Positions 22,028 to 33,068 of a stretch of 64,000 nucleotides of DNA are shown here, in pieces. Source of the stretch: Loripinus fragilis (taxonomy: Eukaryota; Mollusca; Bivalvia; Lucinida; Lucinidae); contig OZ026515.1 in NCBI GenBank assembly GCA_964019695.1, positions 139,311,549 through 139,375,548 on the forward strand, given 5' to 3'. Within the stretch, counting starts at the first letter, position 1; each line of letters opens with the position of its first letter. The notes beneath the pieces are model-generated. The model was not told the origin of the DNA. It made no database searches and saw only the letters and a program-made list of their open reading frames with translations. The position numbers and the translations under genes are program-made.

Positions 22028-22690
22028 GAAAGAGGGCAAAGATCAGGAATCGATACAATCAAGCACCACATCTGACCCAGGATACCAATGGGAAAGCGAC
22101 AACGTCACAATTAGTCATCACAAACGAGAGCCAAGAGTTCAGCTCTTTCACAGCAGGTGACCACAAGGCATCAACAAACAAGACGTGCATGAAAGCATAA
22201 CAAAACAAGACAGAAATAACATACATGATCCACAAAATAAGCATCGCCTTGGAAGGGTCAGTAAAAGTATTTTACTGGAGGGCTTAAACCAGTTTAACGG
22301 TGCACCAACCTCACCCTTAATTCAGATGTGAATCAAGACACATAGATGTTTTGTTTATATGAAAGACCCCTAACTTATCAATGCATTATCTCCTATTATT
22401 TTTTTAAAAGAACATATAAATCACGGTATAAAAAGGAGATAAAGCAAAGGTAAGGACTCAAAAGTAAATAAAACTGAATACCGAAGCAAAAGAAATCCAA
22501 CAGGTATACCCTGGTGGGCCTGACAACAGCCAAAGCATCAGGCCCCTACCATCTCACCAATACATAAGTCTTTAAGTCGCAACCGTCATAGAGTCTGAAG
22601 TCCGACCCACCGGCGTGCAATTAAACAGGAAATTATTTCAATAAGCCACGCTGAAAAATTATTAGGACCAACAATCCTCTTCAATTTATA
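22028..22690 (-). mobile_element. Tail A, full-length tail, antisense
   Basis: 3' end at about 22035 (GGGCAAAGATCAGGAATCGA on plus). It then runs through CAGCAGGTGACCACAAGG-like, CTTGGAAGGGTCAGTAAAAG, AAGACACATAGATGTTTTG, GGTATAAAAAGGAGATAAAG and the RT-proximal block ACCGTCATAGAGTCTGAAGT. It joins an RT pseudogene, giving a clean RT-plus-tail-A copy inside the right arm of the inverted repeat. Confidence 0.82.
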
Positions 22691-23262
22691 CACCAAGTCA
22701 CAATAGAATTCAGGATCAAAAGTCATTGGCGCAAGAGAGATTTAAGTCCAATTTTTAATTTAGATATCAAATCAAAGTATCGTCTATGAAATTTAGAAAA
22801 GGTTTTGCAAAGTTTATGATACCGATAGCCTTGTTTAAGAAGTTTATGAGTTAACAATTTATTGTGAGTGTTGAAGTCAGCAACATGGCTAGATGCTCTA
22901 GCAAAACGAATGAGTTGAGAGATATAGGCTCCATAGGATGTAGAGAGAGAGGAACATCACCATTTAAAAATGGGAAAATGACCATTTCAAAATCATAGTC
23001 GTCACGTTTATCATAGAATTTGGTAGAAACAATATCATTAGAAATTCACAAATGCAAGTCTAAAAAGGCGGCTTCGGTATTATAGGTATTAGCTTTATTA
23101 ACTTGGAGCTCTGAAGGGTATATTTAACTTATCATAGTGTCAAAATAAACATTATCAATGTTTAAAATATTGTCAAATTATCTGGATGTAGTGTTAAAAG
23201 CATCAATAATATAAGCCTGCTAATCATCAGGAAGAGACATCATAAAGCCTTTTTCATAACAA
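22690..23262 (-). pseudogene. Reverse transcriptase pseudogene, family A, 5'-truncated
   Basis: On the minus strand it reads, in broken frames, a CYEKGFMMSLPDD-like piece (23230-23262), LDDILNI-like sequence altered to DNLTIF (about 23165-23185), IYPSELQ (near 23110), EAAFLDLHLSI-like (23045-23080), IYDKRDDYDFEMV (about 22985-23030) and FARASSHVADFN-like (22870-22915), followed by LLKQGYRYHKLCKTF-like sequence (22790-22850). These match residues after the GIPMG motif of the copy at 29747-30469. The GIPMG motif itself is missing because the copy starts 3' of it. Stops include one in the SDD/QAD segment. It is a dead, 5'-truncated retrocopy inserted into the half-site array. Confidence 0.82.
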
Positions 23263-25068
23263 AAGGCTAGTTGTGTAGATAAAAATTTAAGATACAAATC
23301 AAATTAAACCAAATTACGGAGAGATAGCCTAAAATATGGGTGAAAATCGCTCACTTTATGTCATTTTTTATTCTGTGACCTTGACCTTGGTCCTCAAATT
23401 CCTATTTAAGGCCTATTGTCATGATATCTTAACAAATGCTATACTGCTCAGCATATTTCTTAAGGAAGAAGCTTAACATAACTAAAAAAAAAGAAATCGG
23501 TTAACAAATATTGTCAATTTCTCCAGTTTATGACCAAAATTATTATGTGTAAAAATCCCCCAATTTATGCCAATTTCTTTACTCTTTGACCTTGACCTTT
23601 AAAATGATAATTTAGGCATATTGTCGTGTTATTTTAACAATGTTTTACCGTGCAGCATATTTCTAAAGCAAGCAGTTCAACATACCCGAAATAAAGAAAT
23701 CGGTTTGCAAATAGTGTCAATATTTCCAATTTACAGCCAAAAATATTCAAGTTTTAGTGAACTTGACCTTGACCTTGAAGTAATATGGAGGATAAAATTA
23801 TGTCAGTATAAAAGGCATTGCAGTTGCTTATGTAAAGAATACATATAAAAACCAAACCACATCAAATAATGGAGAAATAGACCTAAATATGTGCGAAAAT
23901 CGCTCATTTTATGGTAATTTCCGGCTTCTGTGACCTTGACCTTGACCTTCAAACTGATAACTATGGCATATTGTCACGTTATTTTAACAATGTTATACTG
24001 TGCAGCATATTTCTAAAAGAAGAAGCTAAATATAACTGAATTAAAGAAATTGGTTAACGAATAGTGTCAATATCTCCAATTTAAAACCAAAAGTATAATG
24101 AAATTCATTGACCTTGACCTTGATTTTGAGGTAATATGGAGGATAAAATTATTTCATTTTAATAGGCAGTGTAGCTGCATATAAGAAGACTAAATTTACA
24201 AACCAAGTCACATCAAATAATAGAGAAATAGACCTAAATGTGTGGCAAAATTGCTCATTTTAAGTCAATTTCTTGCTTCTGTGACCTTGACCTTGACGTT
24301 CACCAGGTCACTTACAACATAATATGTTATTTTCGGTACATTATCTTAATAAGGAACATATTTCCCCATTTAAAATCAGATATGTCCCTTCAGCAGATTT
24401 TTATGAGATCAGAAATACAGTCACAGATAAATTTGCTTTTTGTGACGGTACATTTATTGTTGCTATGGTAACGCTTCAGGAATCATACTTTCCCAAACAT
24501 GTCTTTTCATATATTAATTAAGGAAACCTTGTTATATTTCTTGAATATGCCGGCATATTTGTAACCGACCGCACTCAATATGAAAATGTCCTTTGAAAAT
24601 GCTCAAAAATCACATTTGTCAAATTTCTGAAACCCCACCCACTTTGCAGAGCATAGATAAAAACCGAGGTTTTCCAAATGTAATTTTGATTGTTTATTTC
24701 TAACCAAGATGTGTTATATATTCATACATATGGATAATTTGTGGCATTAGGTTTATTCTAAAGTGATGATTTCATTTGGAAATCCATCAATTTTAAGTGA
24801 TTTTTTGTCACTATTTTAGCCAAAATGTTCATATGCCGTTTCCATGGCAACGGGCATGCATATGGATGAAAGGAGTGTTGATTGCTGGGTTTTGGGGCAC
24901 CATGACCAAGATAGGAAAGTTTCAGCAAAATCGGTGACTATGCGTGGCACAACTTTTTAAGTGGTTACAGAGAATTGCTCTTAAAAAGCTAATCTTTGGG
25001 ATTCTCGGAGACATTTAAAAGCTAATGTTTGCATCATCCAATGCAAGTTAAAAATCTGCATTTCAATC
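23262..25068 (-). repeat. Right arm of the inverted repeat with half-site array
   Basis: Inverted copy of 17661-19450. Minus-strand half-site motifs (TGACCTTGACCTT on plus) lie near 23380, 23587, 23763, 23932, 24108 and 24282. The outer edge is GCATCATCCAATGC at about 25031. About 1.8 kb matches the left arm at high identity with few indels. Confidence 0.8.
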
Positions 25069-25394
25069 CTTATATTTATACTTCATATTATCAATCAAAT
25101 ATGCTGTACAGTCTTACACCCACCCCGCTTGTTACCCTTGTGATTTATTTATTGTAACGGGGAAGTTGGAACAGCCAGCAAAAAAACTCCTGTACGTAAC
25201 ATCATGAGGATACGTTGATTACGTCATGGTGAAACGATAATTACGTCACACAAACACCGATAAGCAGAGTCAGCCATTGGCTGACGTTAACGTTAGTCCG
25301 CCCAATGCGCATGTCAGATCACGCGATTGTTCAATGTTTTGCATCGATAATTGCAAACATCTGGAATATAATAAGGCAACTACAACGTAAATGT
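25069..25394. other. No recognised feature; several ACGTCA motifs
   Basis: Contains GATTACGTCATGG and AATTACGTCACAC (25225-25255), which are half-CRE-like. No repeat partner was found. Confidence 0.4.
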
Positions 25395-25580
25395 AAATAT
25401 ACTGAAGGACTTTAAAACGGCACCACCTGCTTAAATGCTAATTTATGTCGAAAATTGGATATTTTCATTATGTGAACCATAAAATTGACGAGTTCCGTCA
25501 CTTAGCTTGCATTCAACAAGAAAATCGAAACGCTGTGGCTTATGTTTGCCGTGACGTCGCGATAATTCTGAGACAACCCA
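25395..25580. repeat. Dispersed repeat, inverted pair with 40320-40505
   Basis: ACTGAAGGACTTTAAAACGG, CCACCTGCTTAAATGCTAAT, TATGTCGAAAATTGG and CCGTGACGTCGCGATAATTC recur in reverse order and complement at 40320-40505. The short open frame at 25445-25645 crosses its right boundary, so it is not convincing as a gene. Confidence 0.65.
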
Positions 25581-26204
25581 AATTCAAAAAGTCTAAGGGT
25601 ACCCATACCTTCCATAATGAACGAAAAAAAAATTCAAACCGATGATATTTCTTGTAAGCAAAAGGAAAGAGAAAATCAAATCATGAAGTTTTAGGCCTCT
25701 GGCAACGTTCATAACGTCTACATGACGTAATTGATTTTTGACGTTATTGGCCATTTATATCCCAAGGATAAGGAATAATCAAAATCTTTTTGCTGCCAAC
25801 AGATACTCCTCAATCAGTTGCACAAAAGACAAAGTATCGCGACATGCGCGGACGTCATCCGTCTGTTATTGATGTATGAAAATTTAAGACTGACGTTAGC
25901 AAAGAAACGCTGCGAGTGGTAGTGTAATAAAACGATTATTTCTGACAACTTTCGTGTTTTTCCATTTGTTGAGACATCTGGCTACCACCTAAAAGTGTTT
26001 ATTCTCAAATTGAATCCTTCACATTTGTCAGACGAAAATTGTTGAAAAACACTAACGTCGATATTACGTCAGAATGAACAGCATGAGCAAATCGAAATCA
26101 TGGCAAATAATCGTCCATTTTTCAAGAGGATAAAAATGATAAGAAAACATCCTCAACTCAATCATGTTGAAGAGACAGAGAATGTAAAATGGTGTGTTTT
26201 TAGA
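25581..26204. other. No recognised feature
   Basis: Unique AT-rich sequence, with further ACGT-core motifs near 25730 and 25850 and a TTACGTCAG at 26065. Confidence 0.4.
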
Positions 26205-26296
26205 GTCCCTCAGTATATGTACTTTTGAGTCCTTATCTTTGTTTTATCTCCTTTTTATATCTTGATTCATATATACTAGGAGATGATTCATGGTTA
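26205..26296 (+). mobile_element. Tail A fragment, left of nested transposon
   Basis: TTTTGAGTCCTTATCTTTGT, TTTATCTCCTTTTTATATCT and AGGAGATGATTCATGG match tail A at 45915-45995 and 30715-30790. It resumes at 27230. Confidence 0.75.
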
Positions 26297-27229
26297 CGAG
26301 GGCTAGTCAAAATCACTGAGCCCTACCTCATTATATCTTAGCCTCACATTGTAGACAAGAAATGTGATTACCTTTTATAAGTATAACATGTCATAGATGT
26401 TTTGACCTAAAATAATTACCCGGGTGAAGCTTCTTTTATGGCTGCTAGGCAACTAGATATCGTCAGTCAGAGCGTTCATGACCTCCGCCACCAGGAATAT
26501 ACAGTATGCCCTAAAAAAGCTTGTGGGCTAGATAGTTTTTGAGAAAGACATATTTGACATTTATTTGAATAACATATGTCATATTGTCTTTTCATCATAC
26601 TTGGTTCGTAAATATTTAGCTGAACACTGATTGCATGCGTTGCCTAGCAACAAAATAGAGTCAAAATTTCACTAATTTTCAAATGCATGAGGATTGTGCT
26701 GCCATGGAAACAGAATCATTTAATCTAAACAAGATTTAATATTTCTGCGGGTTTGTTTGTATATGCAGCACTGCAAACGCATTATTAGGCTTTTATTTTA
26801 TGTTTTCTATTAAAATTGTGTTAATTTGAATGTGGGTGGGGTAAATCATAGGACTTGAGGCAGGTAAAAATTTGCTAAATTCTGAAATCAAACTAGCACA
26901 GCATCTCTAATTTGGGGTCAGCTGTTTTCTTTTTTTGTGGCACTGAATAGGTACATGCAAAGGTATCAAACAACACTGAATGCAGCATTACATTGACATT
27001 ATTGTTTCCATGGCAACGCTTAGATATTGATGTATTACAACGTGAATGCACCCGTTCGACAGGTCATGTTTGTTGCCTAGCAACCAGTATATAAAGCCTA
27101 CCAACAGATATAAATTAGGTTATTGAATAGATGACATATAACTGCGATGAAATATCATTAATATAGGTGTCCATTTTACTTTAATTAAATGTTATAAGGT
27201 AGGGCTCAGTTATTTTTGACTAACCCTCG
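26297..27229. mobile_element. 933-bp non-autonomous transposon, TTA duplication
   Basis: TIRs of about 36 bp: CGAGGGCTAGTCAAAATCAC at the left and the inverted TTTTTGACTAACCCTCG at the right, extending over CTGAGCCCTACCT. It is flanked on both sides by TTA (26294-26296 and 27230-27232). Removing it rejoins a tail A copy. A 3-bp TWA duplication is typical of PIF/Harbinger elements. The inside has TTGCCTAGCAAC and TTTCCATGGCAACG motifs, but no transposase. Confidence 0.75.
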
Positions 27230-27530
27230 TTAGTTAGAGATATTTCATGCGAACCAAATACCATCTGACTTATTCCACATCAGACTTAAGGATGGATATT
27301 ATTATTATTATCATTAATATTTGTGTTTTGTGTTTGTCTTTGTCATACTGTCTTGTCTGTTTCTTGCAGCCTTGTGGTCACCTGCTGGGAAAGGGCTGAC
27401 CTCTTGGCTCTTTTGTATGTGATGATTTCTTGGGTATTTGTCACTTTCCCATGCGGTGTCCTGGGTCAGGCGTGGTACTTGATTTATCGATTCCTGATCG
27501 TTGCATTCTTCTTTTACTTCCCACTGGCAG
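27230..27530 (+). mobile_element. Tail A fragment, right of nested transposon
   Basis: Continues from 26296 with TTTCATGCGAACCAAATACC, then CACCTGCTGGGAAAGGGCTG and the 3' end GATTCCTGATCGTTGCATTC. A ~60-bp stretch with an ATT repeat replaces part of the usual tail near 27290-27320. Confidence 0.75.
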
Positions 27531-27559
27531 GTAGGTACATGTAATGTAGTTTGCTTGTT

Positions 27560-27875
27560 TGTTTTGTTGCTTTACGTCCCAAGTAAATAGCTATGGTCAT
27601 GGCGGGACGGTCAGTTCACCTAACCACACTTTTTCCTGGGCAGGCTTGAACTAGCGGTTAACCAGTAATTCGTGCACATACTTTCGCTTGTAACTGACAA
27701 CAACCCTTCTTGAATAAATCAGCGGAAGGGAGGAGAATGACCGTAGAAATTATTTCATGATCATTCTCCACGAAAGTATGGGACCGGGCCGGGATCGAAC
27801 TCGCGACCCCTGGATATGCAGTCAGACACGCGTCTGTAGCCAGACACGTTACCGACTGCGCTACGCGGCCCGGCA
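27560..27875 (-). mobile_element. tRNA-derived SINE, minus strand
   Basis: On the minus strand, the head has box A TAGCGCAGTCG (about 27856-27866) and box B AGTTCGATCCC (about 27790-27800). The ends CGGGCCG / CGGCCCG are perfectly complementary, like an acceptor stem, but the T-arm pairs badly. The body includes TGCTTTACGTCCCAAGTAAA and CTTTTTCCTGGGCAGG, comparable to the bodies at 28505 and 43540. It is a retrotransposed SINE rather than a tRNA gene. Confidence 0.7.
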
Positions 27876-28504
27876 TACATGTAATGTAGAGCAAACTGAG
27901 TCGTTCATGATTATTTTAAGCAGCAAGAAATGTGCAGAATATGAAACCTGTGAAACATGCACAGGTTCCATAATTTGCACATATCTGGCAGATCAATTGT
28001 TTTGCAAGCACTGGCATGTAGACTCAGTATTCTTGATAAGGGTTCTTATAAAGGTATGAAGTACAACTGCAAGAATAGTGCAAATTATGAAACCTGTGCA
28101 AAGTACTTTATAAATTGCACATATCTTGCGCAATTAAATCTTCCACAAAGCATTTAAGTTGAAATGTGTCGGTTAATTCTCTTAAAAGAAGTGGTTGCAT
28201 CTGAATACATTGAAATGAAAATGTTCCAAATCAAGACTTTACGCGATTGGGCAGGTTTGAACATTGTCGTTGCCTTAAAATTTCATTATAGTAACCCGTT
28301 AATTGAGTTGGAAATGTGGTCGTTTCTGTTTTAATTTTCAGCTTAAACAGCGATGATAATAATAATAATAATAATAAAAATAATAATAATAAAGATTTTA
28401 TGAAATAAATGTTATTAAAATGTTTATTTGGGGCAAAGCAGCAGACTGCCGAAAACAAGCAAAGTCCGTGGGTAAGATTCAGGGAAAACATTTGCAAAAG
28501 TTGA
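27876..28504. other. Unrecognised sequence with an AAT microsatellite
   Basis: Contains imperfect repeats of GCAAATTATGAAACCTGTGC (about 27930-28130), also resembling 17590-17640 on the other strand, and a (TAA)n tract at 28352-28391. Confidence 0.5.
28352..28391. repeat. (TAA)n microsatellite
   Basis: About 12 TAA units with one AAAAA interruption. Confidence 0.9.
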
Positions 28505-28712
28505 TGATATGCTTTACGTCCGAGTCAACACTTTTCAGTCATGTCGGGACATGTTTCCTGGGTTAAACAAAGTAAGTAAGGGTGCAAAGTACTAATCATT
28601 GACTAAAGTGTCTTGCTCAATGATATAACACTGGTGGTATTCGACCCCGAGACCCTTCGTAACAAATCTTATCATTTATTATACTAAATGAGCTACAAAT
28701 GAACGCGCTCCT
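28505..28712 (-). mobile_element. tRNA-derived SINE copy, degenerate head
   Basis: ATGCTTTACGTCCGAGTCAA, TTTCCTGGGTTAAACA and GTGTCTTGCTCAATGATATA match the body at 43540-43732. Box B is GGTCGAATACC-like on the minus strand near 28640. The box A end is poorly preserved. Confidence 0.6.
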
Positions 28713-29272
28713 CCAATGTGTTTGTTACATCTTAGATACATCTTATTTATTTGCAAGTTCAAAACGGGCGAAAAATGGTGTCAAGGATTTTACAATTATG
28801 ATGTGAAAACAAGGATGAACAAACCGCAGAGTTACCTGTCAGATAATGTATAGACCTGATGAACCATAAAGACATTGGACCAAAATGTTCAAGGTAATTG
28901 GAACATTTGTTGAGGTCGATGAATGATATCTTACTTTTAAGGAAACTTTTGGAAATGTTTACATACAGTATTCACTATTGTTATTGTATAAAAGCCTTAT
29001 CACACACCAGCTCATGTATTTTACAATGTAACAAAGAAATTCACACGCTGTTTATGATGAAATTTGGTTCCATTTAATACACTTATACCGGGCCACATTT
29101 TTGAAGATCCGTTGATCATATATGTCGTGGTCCTGGAAGACGAATATTAATGAAAATAACCTAAATGGTGTTAACTGTTAAACGGCGACAGATAAAGAGC
29201 CATATTACTTGGCATATTTAGGTAAATGTGTCATTGAGTGTATGCAATAATAAAAATCAAGCATTATTTCTA
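28713..29272. other. No recognisable feature
   Basis: Unique AT-rich sequence upstream of the RT copy. Confidence 0.45.
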
Positions 29273-30469
29273 ATGTATTAACATTTGATTCTACTCTTTA
29301 CACTACTTTACCTCATAATTTAATTAAAGATTGTTGTTGACTTTTTGTTTATTGTTACTCCCATTGTGGGAGTCTGTAACTGTTCTATGTTTTGTTCTAC
29401 GTTACTTTATGTCCATTCTAGTATTGCAATCATCTTGATTGGGAAGAGAGAGCTGGTTGCTTTGCTTAATTTGTCTTCCTGATATCTCGTGATGGTTGAG
29501 CGGCTCTTCCTCGCGGTGCCATGGGGTTGTCTACGGTTTGTGATAGTGGTATTTCCTGATCATACTCACTTACTATCTTTTATTGATCTTATTGAAAAGA
29601 CCTCCCAGAGAGAAGGCTCTCCTTACCTTGCATTTAATGAAAGAAATGCATTTTTACTTCGTAAAAACCTAAAAAATATCATGCATGGTCATGTCAAAAT
29701 GTATGTGATGCGCTGACCTTTTTGTTGGACAACATTTTTATTCGATTTGGCACCAAGCGGTATAGACATTCAAGTGGTTGGGATTCCTATGGGCACTAAT
29801 TGTGCTCCCCTGGTGGCAGATTTATTCCTGGTTTGTTATGAGAGGGACTTTATGATGTCTCTTTCTGATTATAAGCAGGCTGATGTTATTGATGCGTTTA
29901 ACACTACATCTAGATATTTGGACGATATTTTGAACATTAATAATGTTTATTTTGACAATATGGTAAGTCAAATATACCCTTCAGAGCTCCAACTGAATAA
30001 AGCCAATACTTCTGATACCGATGCCGCATTTTTAGACTTTCATTTGTCAATTTCTAATGATATTATTTCTACCGAAATATATGATAAACGTGACGAATTT
30101 GATTTTGAATTTATCAATTTCCCACTTTTAGATGGTGATGTTCCTCGCTCTACATCATATGGAGTATATGCCTCTCAACTCATTCGATTTGCTAGAGCAT
30201 CTAGCCATGTTGCTGACGTCAACACTCGCAACAAATTGTTAACTCAGAAACTTCTTAAACAAGGCTATCGGTATCATAAACTTCTCAAAACATTTTTTAA
30301 ATTTCATAGACGATACTATGATTTGATATCTAAATTCCAAGTTGGACTTAAATCTCTCTTGCGCCAAGGACTTTCGGAACCTGAATTCTATGGTGACTTA
30401 GTGTATAAATTGAGAAGATTGTTGGCTCTAATAAGTTTTCAGCTTTCATTTAATTATTTCCCATTATAA
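29273..30469 (+). pseudogene. Reverse transcriptase, family A, best preserved copy
   Basis: The RT palm is readable in order. Motif A side FDSTLYTTLPHNLIKD lies at 29284-29331. After a nested tail B insertion (29331-29574) come IDLIEKTSQREGSPYL (29581-29628) and LLDNIFIRFGTK (about 29722-29757). Then an uninterrupted 240-codon frame at 29747-30469 carries motif B GIPMGTNCAPLVADLF (residues 12-27) and the catalytic box YLDD (57-60). Further on are IYDKRDEFDFEFINFP and the basic C-terminus RYHKLLKTFFKFHRRYYDL. No ATG opens the long frame, and shifts near 29690 and 29760 break the upstream part, so it is a pseudogene with a long intact stretch. No endonuclease domain is visible. The family is probably Penelope-like, but a different RT clade cannot be excluded. 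Confidence 0.85.
29331..29574 (+). mobile_element. Tail B 3' end inserted in the family A RT
   Basis: About 240 bp of 5'-truncated tail B (TACTCCCATTGTGGGAGTCT to TCCTGATCATACTCACTTAC) lies between RT codons LIKD and LIDLIEK. It is in the same orientation as the host element. Confidence 0.85.
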
Positions 30470-31135
30470 AAAAAGATAGGCTATATTATTAATGTATTGC
30501 AAAAGACTGCATGCTTGGTGGTCAACCCAATCACGATTGGCAAATTTGCTTTCCTCTTTAATTGCATGCCGGTGGGTCGGACTTCAGACTCTATGACGGT
30601 TCAGACTTGAAAACTTATCTATTGATGAGATGGTAGGGGACTGATGCTTTGGCTGTTGTCAAACCCACCAGGGTTTACCTGTTGTATTTCTTTTGATCCG
30701 GTATTCAGTTTTATTTACTGTTGAGTCCTTGTCTTTGCTTTTTCTTTTTTTTTTGTATCTTGATTTATATGTTCTAGGGGATGATGCATTGATAAGGTAG
30801 GGGTCTTTCATGCAAACCAAACATCTATGTGTATTGATCCACATCTGAACTAAGGGTGAGATTGGAGCTGTGAAACTGGTTTAAGCCCTCCAGTATTTTA
30901 TTTACTGACCGTTCCAAGGCAGTATTTCTTTTGTGGATCATTCATGTTATTTCTGTCTTGTGTTTGTTTTGCTTTCATGCGCGTCTGTTTATTGATGCCT
31001 TGTGGTCACCTGCTGGGAAAGGGCTGACCTTTTGGCTCTCGTCTGTGATGTCTTATACGAGTTTGTTACTTTCCCATTGCTATCCTGGGTCAGGATTGTA
31101 CCGACATCTCTGCCCTCTGTCTTACTTTCCATATT
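30470..31135 (+). mobile_element. Tail A following the RT
   Basis: Complete tail A: GCATGCTTGGTGGTCAACCC, TTGCATGCCGGTGGGTCGGA, TTGAGTCCTTGTCTTTGC, AACCAAACATCTATGTGTAT, ACTGACCGTTCCAAGGCAGT and CCTGCTGGGAAAGGGCTGAC. The last ~30 bp (after CCTGGGTCAGGATTGTACC) differ from the consensus 3' end but still close with TCTTACTTTCC. Confidence 0.8.
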
Positions 31136-32066
31136 GTTTCACATAAGATAACACAAACTGAGACGTTATCATGGTTGCACTTATGGTGTCATGGTGTCAC
31201 ATGATGTTACTTATGTTGTTTCACAAGGGAGAGTATTAATAAGTACTTAACATATTAGAATAGCATTAAATGTGAAATTAACATAAATTACATATGTGTT
31301 TCTGTTGGCCGTTCAAATTGTTTTAGAACTGATTCAGACAGCAACCAAAAAAGCTGTTAAAATGGGTATTTCACGGGCATTGTCAGATCTGTATTATGTG
31401 TTTAAGAATTGCATGCGAAGGCAAACGTTTCCTCGACAAGAAAACAGTATTTATCATTCAAAGACAATCTCAGTTTTGCAAACTATTTGATCAATGTCTC
31501 AAAATTGTATTATCTATCAAAATTATAAAACATAGGACAGGTTATCATCGGATCCCAGATGAGAATGGATGATGGGATTATAAACCATTAGCTGGGCGTA
31601 AATGTGAAGTTTTGACTACAGACAACATTGGTGTTGAGTAGCTTGTGACTTTTTAAAAAGTCGCCAACAATTGTACTTGAACTAGCCTTTCATTTTAAGC
31701 CAAATATATGCAAGTATAGCTTTTTACCACACCCAATGAAGCAACGTTCATTGAATGATCCAAATTTGTTGCAATTATTATGGAAAAGTTATCTGTGTAG
31801 ATTGTTTTCCAAATGATCGAAACAAAATATATTGGTTTAATCAATATTTTATTCAGATAATTTGCAAGTAGACAAATATATACAATGTTAATATATTCAG
31901 GATCGGACAGTAAGCTATAAGCTTGTATGTAAGCCATTTCCTGACACAAAATGTAAAAACAACATATGTGAATAGTATAGAAACACTATGTACAAAGAAT
32001 GATCAACTAGCGCTACAGGTAGTATATGTAAAGAAAACAAATGAGAAAGATGTATATTAAAAGGAA

Positions 32067-32100
<34 letters not shown>

Positions 32101-33068
32101 CGAGTAGAGGGAGATGGAGAGTTATTAAACTGTGTATTTATTTGCACAACATTAAATATATTCCCATTTATATGAGACTATCTTTGCACCATTACTTACT
32201 AACATTATATCCACTGTTAGTAAAGGTCAATTCCTGTCATTTGTTGATTTTGATTATAATAGTCAAATACAATAATGCTGTATTATGTCTATTTTCTGCG
32301 TGTTATGCATGCGTTAATCCCTTACGCCATCAATAGAGTTCTGTTCTATATTGATATATCAACGGTTAACTCGTTCTAGTTTGTCGCCTACATCTCTCTA
32401 AAATTATTTAATATTCACCCCATTTGTGCCTTATGCCAATTAATCACTTATAATGTTATTAATTCAGGACCACTGGTAATTAGGGCATACAGCATGTTAT
32501 ACACTTTAGCTAAAACAACATGCATGTTGAAACGGTGCTATAATTTAAACGAATTTAATTTTAAAAAAACATGAGCTTTGAAGTGTGATTAATTACTCGT
32601 CTTTTTTAAGATGTTTGTGAGCCGGAACGGCAGATAATGGCGCTCATAGCAAATATGAACTGTAAAGACAAGAAGCAATCTTCTGAAGTGAACATATATA
32701 CACTGAAGTGACTTTTGTCATAATTAAATAACTCATCTTTGCCTTTGTCAAGTTGCTATAAATGTTTTGTGCGCAATTCTTAGTATAAACAACGATGGAT
32801 TTGACCTTGGTTAGTTATCCCACTGGTTACCTGCATACTTTTCTCTAAGAGTACCCGTAATATATACGGGAATACTATGTTAAGCATTGGTTGATATGGA
32901 ACAACTAGTACGAAGTTGCCACAAATCCATCATTATGAAGCATGTACTATTTTTAAGAAACGGTGTGTAAATCATGTAAAACAGACAAATATCATCATGA
33001 AAAGATTTAAGCAATGTTTCCCCTTGACTCCTTAGATTATGGAGGCATAAAAACATCCACCTCGCTAA
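31136..33068. other. No recognisable gene; GA microsatellite
   Basis: AT-rich, mostly unique sequence. A TTTGCACCATTACTTACTA at 32182-32200 resembles the tail A terminus but has no tail before it. Confidence 0.45.
32070..32098. repeat. (GA)n microsatellite
   Basis: About 14 AG units. Confidence 0.95.

Larger units (their letters stand above)
17661..25068. mobile_element. 7.4-kb inverted-repeat (foldback-like) element with AGGTCA arrays
   Basis: 17661-19450 reappears inverted at 23303-25068, including GCATTGGATGATGCAAA at the outer edge, the AATGTCTCCGAGAA block, the TTTCCATGGCAACG block and the half-site repeats. The left arm goes on to about 20870. The right arm also continues inward (21780-22027) on the far side of a tail A/RT insertion (22028-23262). 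The centre (20870-21780) holds an M6 MITE. No transposase is seen. It could be a foldback transposon or an inverted duplication of a satellite-like array. Confidence 0.7.

Noticed and set aside
18222..24521. Open frames of 65-67 codons conserved in both arms of the inverted repeat (18222-18425 - and 24324-24521 +).
   Set aside because: In the shared part most differences between the copies change the amino acid, and a one-base indel upstream puts them in different frames. Conservation reflects the DNA repeat, not selection on a protein.
27779..27875. Functional tRNA gene on the minus strand.
   Set aside because: It has a complementary acceptor-like stem, but the T-arm pairs poorly, the middle is too long, and a SINE body is attached.
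32182..32200. Tail A terminus TTTGCACCATTACTTACT.
   Set aside because: Only about 18 bp match and nothing of the tail precedes it; chance is possible.
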